This document shows positions 1 to 5,615 of a stretch of DNA of 6,787 nt, piece after piece. The notes under the pieces are model-generated. The model saw only the letters and a program-made list of their open reading frames with translations, searched no databases and was not told the origin of the DNA. The stretch is from assembly GCA_007128495.1 (NCBI GenBank), contig SKXH01000070.1, forward strand, positions 1-6,787. The letters run 5' to 3'. Source of the stretch: Bacteroidota bacterium. Lineage in GTDB: Bacteria > Bacteroidota > Ignavibacteria > T3Sed10-11. A program made the position numbers and the translations under genes. Each line of letters starts with the position of its first letter. Positions within the stretch are counted from its first letter, which is position 1.

Positions 1-1679
1 GGTAAAATTTTATGAGCACCGTGACAGCTTGCACAGTTGGCAACATCGGCGCCTCCGGCACGTAAAGCGGTACCGTGATAACTATCAACGAAACTGCTGA
101 CACGCCCGGCACTTAATCCATACCGCTCGGTCAGGCGAACCGATTCGTGACAATCGCCGCAAACTTCGGTTGCAAGCCGGACAGCCGAAACGGGAGCGCG
201 CGGATCGTCGTGTTTATAAATAGTATGTTCGCCATGACAATCGGTACAGGTCGGCGCTCCCCGTACACGCCGATCGAACGCTACACCATGGCTGCTAATC
301 TTATATTCTTCATACACATCCTGGTGGCATTCTCCGCACGTCTCGTTTACATTCCGCCGGTGAATTTTTGAGTTCGGATGATCCGCATTCATAATTTCAT
401 GGTCGCCGTGGCAATCGCTGCACGTTGCCGCATCAAGATTTCCGGCTTCCAATGCCATACCGTGAACACTTTGATCGTACGAAGCTATAAAGCCGGCAGT
501 AACCGGCACAACGGCGCGAACCTCCGGATCATCAAGATGGCACGTTTTACATGTTTCTGCTTCCCTTACTTTATGAACGGGGGAATCATCGCTGGTTATT
601 GTTGTAATTGTATGTTCACCATGGCAGTCGGTACATACCGGCGCGCTTTGGACTCCCCGTGCGAATGCCTGGCCGTGATCGGACCGTCGTAATTCGGCAA
701 ACGGCTCACCATGACATTGAGCGCATGTATTGTTAATTTTTGTTCGATGAACCGTCGAACGCACATCATCTGCGGGGAATACATTATGCGAACCGTGGCA
801 ATCGCTGCACGAGGCCGAGGTCTTTCCATCTTCTATTGCAAGATAATGGATACTGTGTTCATACTGGTCCATAAATTCACGCGACCGCTCACCGAAATAC
901 TCCGCAAACTCATCGGAGAGGTGACACGATAAACAGGTTTCCTGCTCGCGAACGAACCGATCCATGGATACATCGTGTGAATGATGACAATCGACACAGG
1001 ATGGAGCCGCCGGATGTCCTTCAAGATAATACTGCCCGTGAATACTTGTCTCCTCCTGTTCTTTCACATCGCCGTGACAGGTACCGCAGGTTTCCTGTAC
1101 ATTGGCGGTGTGTACTTTTGATTCTGGTGAGGTAACCCGCATTACATCATGCCCGCCATGACAATCCACGCAGGAAGCATTGACAGTTCCATCGGGATGC
1201 TCAACCGCGTGGGCGCTGCGGGTAAACTTGGCAACGTCGCCCGTTTCGTGACATGTCATACAGGAAGCTAAATCATGCCGCTGCTCGAATGCCGGCCGCA
1301 CATAATGCGAGGTGTGGCAATCATAGCACTGAGGTGCATCGGGATGATCTTCCTGTAACGCCTCAAAGTGAATACTTTTTTCAAGATCGGGAGTATCATG
1401 ACACATTGCACAGTCGGCTTTTTCGATTGGATCGGCATGCGGAATTTCAAAGGGATCGAATCCCATATGACAATCCACACATTGAAATATACTGTGCACT
1501 GAATGGTCGAATCTCTCTTCATCAACAAAGAGATTCACCTCCTCACCATTCCGTATCATGGTTAGATCCGGATCTGTGTGACACATCAGGCAGTCTTCAT
1601 TGTCCTGAGCCACAGAAGCAGGAGAAAAAAGGAATAGTATTGTTAAAAATAAAACGGGTAAAAATCGTGATGTTTCCAA
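1..1679 (-). CDS. Secreted multiheme c-type cytochrome, at least 18 hemes, C-terminus beyond the window
   Basis: The frame is open for 559 codons with no stop and runs off the left edge. It holds 18 CXXCH heme-binding motifs in a single frame, with first Cys at residues 30, 67, 90, 118, 140, 170, 198, 228, 249, 291, 319, 349, 377, 420, 448, 478, 507 and 549. They pair into nine diheme modules: a first heme (often E-T-C-x-x-C-H), then S-x-H (often S-x-H-G), then a second heme of the form C-x-D-C-H-G-x-H-[IV]. All nine modules have the S-x-H, a plausible distal axial ligand. Residues 1-24 look like a Sec signal peptide: METSR, then a hydrophobic core FLPVLFLTILFLF, then SPASVA before QDNED. Export fits covalent heme attachment in the periplasm. 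No ATG exists in frame between the signal peptide and the upstream TGA at 1722-1724, so I chose TTG at 1679; the ribosome binding site there is poor. The protein belongs broadly to the cytochrome c3/c7-like multiheme group and is probably an electron conduit. Whether a membrane cytochrome b domain follows cannot be seen. Confidence 0.95.
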   Translation of the reverse strand, partial: METSRFLPVLFLTILFLFSPASVAQDNEDCLMCHTDPDLTMIRNGEEVNLFVDEERFDHSVHSIFQCVDCHMGFDPFEIPHADPIEKADCAMCHDTPDLEKSIHFEALQEDHPDAPQCYDCHTSHYVRPAFEQRHDLASCMTCHETGDVAKFTRSAHAVEHPDGTVNASCVDCHGGHDVMRVTSPESKVHTANVQETCGTCHGDVKEQEETSIHGQYYLEGHPAAPSCVDCHHSHDVSMDRFVREQETCLSCHLSDEFAEYFGERSREFMDQYEHSIHYLAIEDGKTSASCSDCHGSHNVFPADDVRSTVHRTKINNTCAQCHGEPFAELRRSDHGQAFARGVQSAPVCTDCHGEHTITTITSDDSPVHKVREAETCKTCHLDDPEVRAVVPVTAGFIASYDQSVHGMALEAGNLDAATCSDCHGDHEIMNADHPNSKIHRRNVNETCGECHQDVYEEYKISSHGVAFDRRVRGAPTCTDCHGEHTIYKHDDPRAPVSAVRLATEVCGDCHESVRLTERYGLSAGRVSSFVDSYHGTALRAGGADVANCASCHGAHKIL

Positions 1680-1721
1680 ATCGTATAATCCCAGTCCAGA
1701 GTGATGAAAAATTCTACAATT

Positions 1722-1838
1722 TCATTCACAAATAGTTACAAGATTTATGCCAATGGCAGAATTTAGTAATTTCGCCCATATATTCTGTTTTTCCGTAATT
1801 TTATTGGAAAAACTTCCAAAAATTGGCAATGCAAACAT
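1722..1838 (-). CDS. Possible 38-codon small ORF upstream of the cytochrome gene (doubtful)
   Basis: ATG at 1838 opens a 38-codon frame ending in TGA at 1722-1724, in the same frame as the cytochrome and just 42 bases before its TTG start. The predicted peptide begins MFALPIFGSFSNK and ends INLVTICE. A purine-rich GGAAG lies about 4 bases ahead of the ATG, which is close for a ribosome binding site. I do not recognise the peptide. Its first codons coincide with the dyad repeats at 1804-1860, so the open frame may be a by-product of those repeats. It could be a leader peptide, a repeated intergenic element or chance. Confidence 0.15.
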   Translation of the reverse strand: MFALPIFGSFSNKITEKQNIWAKLLNSAIGINLVTICE

Positions 1839-1860
1839 CTTACTTCCCAAAAATGGGAAT
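1804..1860. repeat. Cluster of dyad repeats between fhs and the cytochrome gene, candidate operators
   Basis: Three overlapping or adjacent dyads lie within 57 bases. TTGGAA-AAAC-TTCCAA occupies 1804-1819. ACTTCCAAAAATTGGCAAT (1812-1830) and ACTTCCCAAAAATGGGAAT (1842-1860) match at 16 of 19 positions and are spaced by exactly 30 bases, near three helical turns. The second contains the perfect inverted repeat TTCCCA-AAAA-TGGGAA at 1844-1859. A further TTTTTCC/GGAAAAA pair spans 1788-1812. No T-tract follows any of these on the minus strand in terminator fashion, so paired regulator-binding sites ahead of the cytochrome gene are my preferred reading. I cannot name the regulator. Confidence 0.45.
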
Positions 1861-1900
1861 ATATGTGGATTATTTTGACAAACCTTACACTGTCAGTTTT

Positions 1901-3598
1901 CTAAAATAATCCGCTTATTTCTCCACCCTCATCGATAGTCACGTTCCACGCTGCGGGTTGTTTGGGTAACCCCGGCATCTCCATAATGTCGCCACACAAC
2001 GGCACAATAAAACCTGCTCCGGATTTTGCACGCACCTCATCGATCCGCAGCCTAAAGTTTTTGGGCCAACCCTTCATAGATGCCTGATCGGAGATCGAGT
2101 ACTGTGTCTTAGCCATACAGATAAATAAATTACCCAGTCCGATCTTCTCATAAAGATCGAGTGCGCGAATTGCTTTCCGGGAGTATTCAACTTCGGTAGC
2201 ACCGTAAATCTTGCGGGCAATAGCATCGATTTTATCACCAAGCGGGGCATCGGGTGTATAAACCGGAGCATAGTTACTCCGGGTTTCTTCGGTTAACTGA
2301 ACTACTTCCCGTGCAACCCCGGCAAGCCCCTCCGCTCCTTTAGCAAATCCGTCAGCCAATGAAAAACGCACCCCTTCTTTTTCGAGTAATTCAGCTAATG
2401 CCTCAATCTCCTTATCGGTGTCGTGGGGGAAACGATTCATTGCGATTACCACCGGCAGTCCGAACACATCGCGCATTAAATTAATATGAGCACGAACATT
2501 GTCAAATCCTTTACCGATCGCTTCTATATTTTCGGTTTCAAGCTCGGTCTTCGGAACACCGCCGTGGAATTTGAGTGAACGTACTGTGGTAACGATAACC
2601 GCCGCATCAGGACCGCGGCCAAGTTGTGGTGAAACAATGTTCAGGAATTTTTCCGCCCCCAAATCCGAGCCGAAGCCCGCTTCGACTACCGCATAATCCG
2701 ACAACGACAGTGCAGCATCGATCGCCGATAATGAACAGGTACCGTGTGCTATATTACCGAACGGACCGGTATGAACAACCGCCGGAGTACGATCCGTTGT
2801 TTGAACAAGGTTCGGGATCAATGCATCTTTGAGCAATGCACCCATGGCGCCTTCTGCCTTAATTTCTTTTGCATAGACTCCTTGCTTCTCCTTCGTCAAA
2901 CCGATGAGAATATTTCCGAGGCGCCGCTTAAGATCATCGAATGATTTAGATAAACCGAGAATCGCCATGATCTCCGATGCAGGGGTAATCACAAATGATT
3001 CCTCCCGCATCGGGCCGCTCTTGAATGCTTCAAGACCGATTATTATACGGCGCAATGCACGGTCGTTCATATCGATGGTTCGGGGCCACATGACACGGGC
3101 AGGATCGACCCCGGTGGGATTTCCGTGAAAGATAGAAGCATCGGTCATTGCAGACAGCAGATTATGAGTCGATGTGACTGCATGGAAATCACCGGTAAAG
3201 TGCAGGTTTATTTCGTCCATTGGCTGTACCATTGTCTGGCCGCCGCCTGTTGCACCTCCTTTAATTCCGAATACCGGACCGAGCGAGGGTTCACGCAATG
3301 CAACTATGGATTTCTTTCCCGCCTCCCACAATGCCATCGAAAGGCCGATCGATATCGTTGTCTTGCCCTCACCAAACGGTGTCGGCGTTGTAGCGGTTAC
3401 CAGGATTAATTTTCCCTGCTTTCCTTGTTTATTATTTTGAAACGCTTCCGGTTTTATTTTCGCTTTATATTTTCCGTACAGAATAAGATCTTCCTCTTGC
3501 AATCCGATCTTTTCTGCCACCGTACGAATATCGTCAAGGTCTGTTCTTTTTTCTATATCTGTTCTTTGTACTGTATCGAATCCGTTGCCGGTACTCAT
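1901..3598 (-). CDS. fhs: Formate--tetrahydrofolate ligase (10-formyl-THF synthetase)
   Basis: Cytoplasmic enzyme that makes 10-formyl-THF from formate, ATP and THF. It feeds purine and formyl-Met synthesis or the methyl branch of the Wood-Ljungdahl pathway, and can run in reverse to yield ATP and formate. The 565 residues match the usual length of about 555-560 and the family is recognisable throughout. Visible landmarks are the P-loop TPTPFGEGKTT (71-81), REPSLGPVFGIKGG (102-115), NLHFTGDFHAVTSTHN (131-146), GPFGNIAHG (278-286), EAGFGSDLGAEKF (306-318), VTTVRSLKFHGGVPK (336-350), KTQYSISD (497-504) and the C-terminal MPGLPKQPAAWN (541-552). One oddity is that the first signature reads GIKGGATGGGQ rather than the usual GIKGGAAGGGY. 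The start is firmly fixed by TAAGGAG eight bases upstream. The gene lies 43 bp after the SagB-like gene with no terminator between, so cotranscription is likely. Confidence 0.97.
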   Translation of the reverse strand: MSTGNGFDTVQRTDIEKRTDLDDIRTVAEKIGLQEEDLILYGKYKAKIKPEAFQNNKQGKQGKLILVTATTPTPFGEGKTTISIGLSMALWEAGKKSIVALREPSLGPVFGIKGGATGGGQTMVQPMDEINLHFTGDFHAVTSTHNLLSAMTDASIFHGNPTGVDPARVMWPRTIDMNDRALRRIIIGLEAFKSGPMREESFVITPASEIMAILGLSKSFDDLKRRLGNILIGLTKEKQGVYAKEIKAEGAMGALLKDALIPNLVQTTDRTPAVVHTGPFGNIAHGTCSLSAIDAALSLSDYAVVEAGFGSDLGAEKFLNIVSPQLGRGPDAAVIVTTVRSLKFHGGVPKTELETENIEAIGKGFDNVRAHINLMRDVFGLPVVIAMNRFPHDTDKEIEALAELLEKEGVRFSLADGFAKGAEGLAGVAREVVQLTEETRSNYAPVYTPDAPLGDKIDAIARKIYGATEVEYSRKAIRALDLYEKIGLGNLFICMAKTQYSISDQASMKGWPKNFRLRIDEVRAKSGAGFIVPLCGDIMEMPGLPKQPAAWNVTIDEGGEISGLF

Positions 3599-3606
3599 AG
3601 TGGTAA

Positions 3607-3613
3607 CTCCTTA
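3607..3613 (-). promoter_or_regulatory. Strong ribosome binding site of fhs
   Basis: TAAGGAG on the minus strand, 8 bases before the ATG at 3598. This near-perfect Shine-Dalgarno sequence decides the fhs start. It shows that the organism uses canonical ribosome binding sites, which makes the weak site of the cytochrome gene stand out. Confidence 0.85.
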
Positions 3614-3641
3614 AATAATAGTTGACTCGGTTATAGTGTTG

Positions 3642-4328
3642 TTAATAATTTTTTTTTCCAAGCGGCATGATATAAAGCGGGTGTTCACCGTCATCAAGCT
3701 GCAATACATCAGCGACTCCATGGTCGTCAAACGCGCCGACAACCACCGTACCGATATCGAGAGCAACACCCTGCAGGTAAACATTTTGCGCCACGTGTCC
3801 CGCTTCCATATATACATAGCGGAGCGCCCGTTCACCGTATCGCTGTTCGGTTCGGGCAACGACAGCCGTGATCACCATAACGACCGGTGCATCGGTAATC
3901 GAGGGTTGACGGAGGGCAACATCGTACAACTCACGCCGCCGGTCTCCGTCAATTGTTTTCTCAAGTGAATGATCGTCATAGTTGTATCGGTATACTCCAT
4001 CCGCAACATCTTCGACATCGGTTATGAGAAGATAAACTTCGGTCGGGAATGTAGCGCCGGCTGACGGAGCAGTACGGAATCCGCTCGCTTCATCACTAAT
4101 ACCCTGTGCCGCCCACGCTAATTGTGCAACTTCCTGTAATGACAGCGGTACATCTTTGTATTCACGAATCGATCTTCGTTGTTGTAATGTTTCTTCGATT
4201 GATACATCGCCTGTTAATGCCGGCTGCGGTAATGTAATTGTTTCCATAATCTTACTATTGTTATTGTTTTGATCTTGAAATGAGCACGATAACAAAAAAG
4301 CTGTTATACTAATGAGTATTATGTTCAT
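3642..4328 (-). CDS. SagB-type dehydrogenase / nitroreductase-family flavoprotein, predicted lipoprotein
   Basis: The 228 residues carry the SagB/ThcOx branch of the FMN-dependent nitroreductase fold. Landmarks are RRSIREY (51-57, the N-terminal FMN-phosphate-binding arginines of the fold), LAWAAQGIS (70-78), RTAPSAGATFPTEVYL (85-100), RYGERALRYVYMEAGHVAQN (163-182), VVVGAFDD (195-202) and PLYIMPLGK (217-225). Family members oxidise azoline rings in peptide natural products or act as uncharacterised oxidoreductases. No YcaO-like cyclase or precursor peptide is visible here, so an azole-forming role is unsupported. Residues 1-14 are hydrophobic and end in LLSC, a lipobox with Cys15. An Asn-rich linker (QDQNNNNSK) follows, which predicts a periplasm-facing lipoprotein. 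An internal Met28 would give a cytosolic form, but AAAGGAA seven bases before the first ATG favours the long form. The gene starts 4 bp after the flavin reductase stop, and its ribosome binding site overlaps the end of that gene, so the two are probably translationally coupled. Confidence 0.85.
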   Translation of the reverse strand: MNIILISITAFLLSCSFQDQNNNNSKIMETITLPQPALTGDVSIEETLQQRRSIREYKDVPLSLQEVAQLAWAAQGISDEASGFRTAPSAGATFPTEVYLLITDVEDVADGVYRYNYDDHSLEKTIDGDRRRELYDVALRQPSITDAPVVMVITAVVARTEQRYGERALRYVYMEAGHVAQNVYLQGVALDIGTVVVGAFDDHGVADVLQLDDGEHPLYIMPLGKKNY

Positions 4329-4332
4329 AATA

Positions 4333-4899
4333 TCATTCCTTTCCGGCTCCGGGTTCGGATGCCTCGAGAATGTTTCCTTGCATTGTTAAAAATTTGTTTT
4401 TTGTAAGATGACCCAGCGGTTTTAGATTTGCACGCAGTGTGCTATCATCATCGCTCAATATGTCTTCCCGCACATCGACCGCCAATACCTCTCCAATAAC
4501 CAGCATATGATCGCCGCATGCAATTTCATCATGATAGCGGCATTCGATATTGACCTGACATTCTTTTATCCGGGGAGGTTTTATTCTGGATGCAGGAAGC
4601 GCCTGTAATCCGAGTTTACCGAATTCATCCGGTTCCTTATCGAGTTTTGCGGATGCATAGACGGTGTCTAATAATTTCGGCTCCGGTAATCCGATAACAT
4701 ACTCACCCGACGATTTAATGATACGGTATGTATTGGTTGCAGGTTTGATCGAAAGGGCGATCAACGGTGGTTCTTTCGAAACGACGATCCACCATGCAAA
4801 GGGGGCAATATTGTTACGCTGATCTTTGTCGATCGTCGAAACGAGAATTACACCGGTCGGAGGTGTCGCATATAAGGTGCGTGCAAGATCAAGCTGCAT
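4333..4899 (-). CDS. Flavin reductase-like FMN-binding protein
   Basis: The 188 residues match the flavin reductase-like domain (PF01613, DIM6/NTAB family), a split-barrel FMN-binding fold. Recognisable stretches are TPPTGVILVSTIDKDQRNN (12-30), the hydrophobic PPLIALSIKPATNTYRIIK (44-62), SGEYVIGLPEPKLLDTVYAS (64-83), KPPRIKECQVNIECRY (107-122) and GDHMLVIGEVLAV (128-140). Members use NAD(P)H to reduce free FMN or FAD, or are FMN-bound redox proteins of unknown partner. No signal peptide is visible, so it acts in the cytoplasm. The ribosome binding site is mediocre: AAGG about ten bases before the ATG. It is the first gene of an apparent operon with the SagB-like lipoprotein and probably fhs. 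Its natural partner would be the adjacent flavoprotein, although the two are predicted to sit on opposite sides of the inner membrane. Confidence 0.9.
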   Translation of the reverse strand: MQLDLARTLYATPPTGVILVSTIDKDQRNNIAPFAWWIVVSKEPPLIALSIKPATNTYRIIKSSGEYVIGLPEPKLLDTVYASAKLDKEPDEFGKLGLQALPASRIKPPRIKECQVNIECRYHDEIACGDHMLVIGEVLAVDVREDILSDDDSTLRANLKPLGHLTKNKFLTMQGNILEASEPGAGKE

Positions 4900-4923
4900 A
4901 GTTCCGGTACCTTGATGATCATT

Positions 4924-5046
4924 TTAACATATATCTGACATAACTCCTGGTGAACATTTCACCTGAGCGATACTCTCAAGGCACTCTACAGAGGTTAAAC
5001 GTATTCCATGAATGACATCGGACGCTATTGAAGGGTAACTATTCAT
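4924..5046 (-). CDS. Possible 40-codon leader ORF ahead of the flavin reductase gene (doubtful)
   Basis: ATG at 5046 opens a 40-codon frame ending in TAA, 24 bases before the flavin reductase ATG. AGGA sits seven bases ahead of the start, a fair ribosome binding site. The peptide begins MNSYPSIASDVIHGIRLTSV and ends CSPGVMSDIC; I do not recognise it. In RNA from this strand the ribosome binding site falls in the 3' arm of the hairpin at 5049-5075, and the start codon falls in an eight-base pairing with 5006-5013. This could mean regulated translation. A repeated intergenic element or chance is equally possible. Confidence 0.2.
   Translation of the reverse strand: MNSYPSIASDVIHGIRLTSVECLESIAQVKCSPGVMSDIC
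4949..4963. promoter_or_regulatory. Dyad upstream of the flavin reductase operon, candidate operator
   Basis: GGTGAACATTTCACC is a perfect inverted repeat with six-base arms and a three-base centre, 50 bases upstream of the flavin reductase start. That position suits an operator or a small RNA hairpin in the leader. The half-site GTGAA/TTCAC resembles sites of several redox regulators such as Rex, but the three-base spacing does not fit Rex, and I make no assignment. Confidence 0.3.
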
Positions 5047-5075
5047 GGCGGGGTCCTGAATGGTCGGGACACCCG
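5006..5075 (-). other. Potential structured leader RNA: nested inverted repeats in the 4900-5191 gap
   Basis: Two base-pairing elements abut here. CCATGAAT (5006-5013) is the exact reverse complement of ATTCATGG (5041-5048), with 27 bases between. Next to it, CGGG plus GTCC (5049-5056) pairs with GGAC, a bulged A, and CCCG (5067-5075), giving eight mostly G-C pairs around a ten-base loop. There is no T-tract on either side in the right place, so this is not a simple terminator. On the minus strand the elements lie 110-180 bases upstream of the flavin reductase start. I recognise no known riboswitch. The rest of the 4900-5191 gap holds only the items listed separately. Confidence 0.3.
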
Positions 5076-5111
5076 TTTATCCATAAACAATATAGTCAAA
5101 AAATATGCCAG

Positions 5112-5131
5112 AAAAAAGCAGTTTTACTGCA
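5112..5131 (-). terminator. Rho-independent terminator after the 121-residue membrane protein gene
   Basis: Reading the minus strand, GCAGT-AAA-ACTGC is followed directly by six T residues. It lies about 60 bases after the stop of the 121-residue gene and would end that transcript. This separates it from the flavin reductase operon downstream, which must then have its own promoter in 4900-5111. The stem is only five pairs, which is why confidence is moderate. Confidence 0.6.
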
Positions 5132-5191
5132 TTGTGAGGGGGATGAATAATCCGTTTTCTTAAAATCGGGAAAAATTTTACTTTTCCTGGT

Positions 5192-5557
5192 TTAATTACG
5201 TGAAGGTTGATTGATTTTATGCAACATGATCAAGAAAAGTTCCCGCTTCTTCACCAATTCGATATTTTGAAAAATTCTCACGGTGGGAAGAATCAAAGCA
5301 AATGAAGCGATAACCAAAATACCCATCTTTTCCCACGGTATCCAGGCGGCCCCAAGAATAGTTGCGAGGGCAGCAAGACTAACAAGTGCTCCCGCCAGTA
5401 TTGAAAGCGGTAAAAGAACACCGAGTTGTCTTTTATACCGGTTTATTTCCTGCCTGACCGACTCCAGTGTCGTCAACTTGTTGTTTGTTTTTTGCTTCCA
5501 ATCCATATAATTTAATTGGATCTCAAGCACCCTGCGCAGCTCATAATTCGCGTCCAT
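5192..5557 (-). CDS. Small two-helix membrane protein of unknown function
   Basis: I do not recognise this 121-residue protein. Residues 1-44 are charged and heptad-like (RRVLEIQLNYMDWKQKT, then KLTTLESVRQEINRYKRQ), suggesting a short cytoplasmic helix or coiled coil. Two hydrophobic segments follow, at about 46-72 and 78-96, separated by a short PWEK turn, which gives a helical hairpin. A charged tail from about residue 97 (QNIELVKKRELFL) runs to the end. The Lys/Arg at 39-43 and 103-105 flank the helices on the same side, so both ends are probably cytoplasmic. The start is well supported by AGGAG seven bases before the ATG. The gene is flanked by the PIN remnant upstream and a terminator downstream, so it is probably transcribed on its own or from the pgm promoter. 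Nothing in the sequence indicates its role. Confidence 0.7.
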   Translation of the reverse strand: MDANYELRRVLEIQLNYMDWKQKTNNKLTTLESVRQEINRYKRQLGVLLPLSILAGALVSLAALATILGAAWIPWEKMGILVIASFALILPTVRIFQNIELVKKRELFLIMLHKINQPSRN

Positions 5558-5564
5558 TACCTTT

Positions 5565-5569
5565 CTCCT
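5565..5569 (-). promoter_or_regulatory. Ribosome binding site of the 121-residue membrane protein gene
   Basis: AGGAG on the minus strand with a seven-base spacer to the ATG at 5557. It is the main evidence that this small ORF is a real gene and that translation begins there. Confidence 0.75.
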
Positions 5570-5615
5570 GCTGAATGAATTAAAATAGTGAAGTCCTTTT
5601 GTAATATAACATACG

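Noticed and set aside
21..1592. Regularly spaced short DNA motif of the form RTGRCANNNNNNRCA, which could suggest a CRISPR or tandem repeat array
   Set aside because: It is the reverse complement of codons for C-x-x-C-H; the spacing is variable and the intervening sequence is coding.
1722..1724. TGA readthrough or selenocysteine joining the upstream small frame to the cytochrome
   Set aside because: A signal peptide starts after the TGA, no SECIS-like hairpin is evident next to it, and N-terminal fusion would block export.
147..1735. Several open frames on the plus strand and the short minus-strand frames at 596-829, 833-1024 and 1268-1528
   Set aside because: All are opposite to or out of phase with the continuous cytochrome frame, whose 18 in-phase heme motifs leave no doubt about the coding frame. 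Their peptides are Cys/His/Arg-rich shadows of it.
1875..1895. TGACA/TGTCA inverted repeat just after fhs as its terminator
   Set aside because: The stem has five pairs with a ten-base loop and no T-tract follows on the minus strand.
2499..3440. Plus-strand frames opposite fhs
   Set aside because: They overlap one another and lie antisense to an intact, well-conserved Fhs frame.
3611..3859. 82-codon minus-strand frame overlapping the end of the SagB-like gene
   Set aside because: It is out of phase with the clear nitroreductase-fold frame and has no recognisable content.
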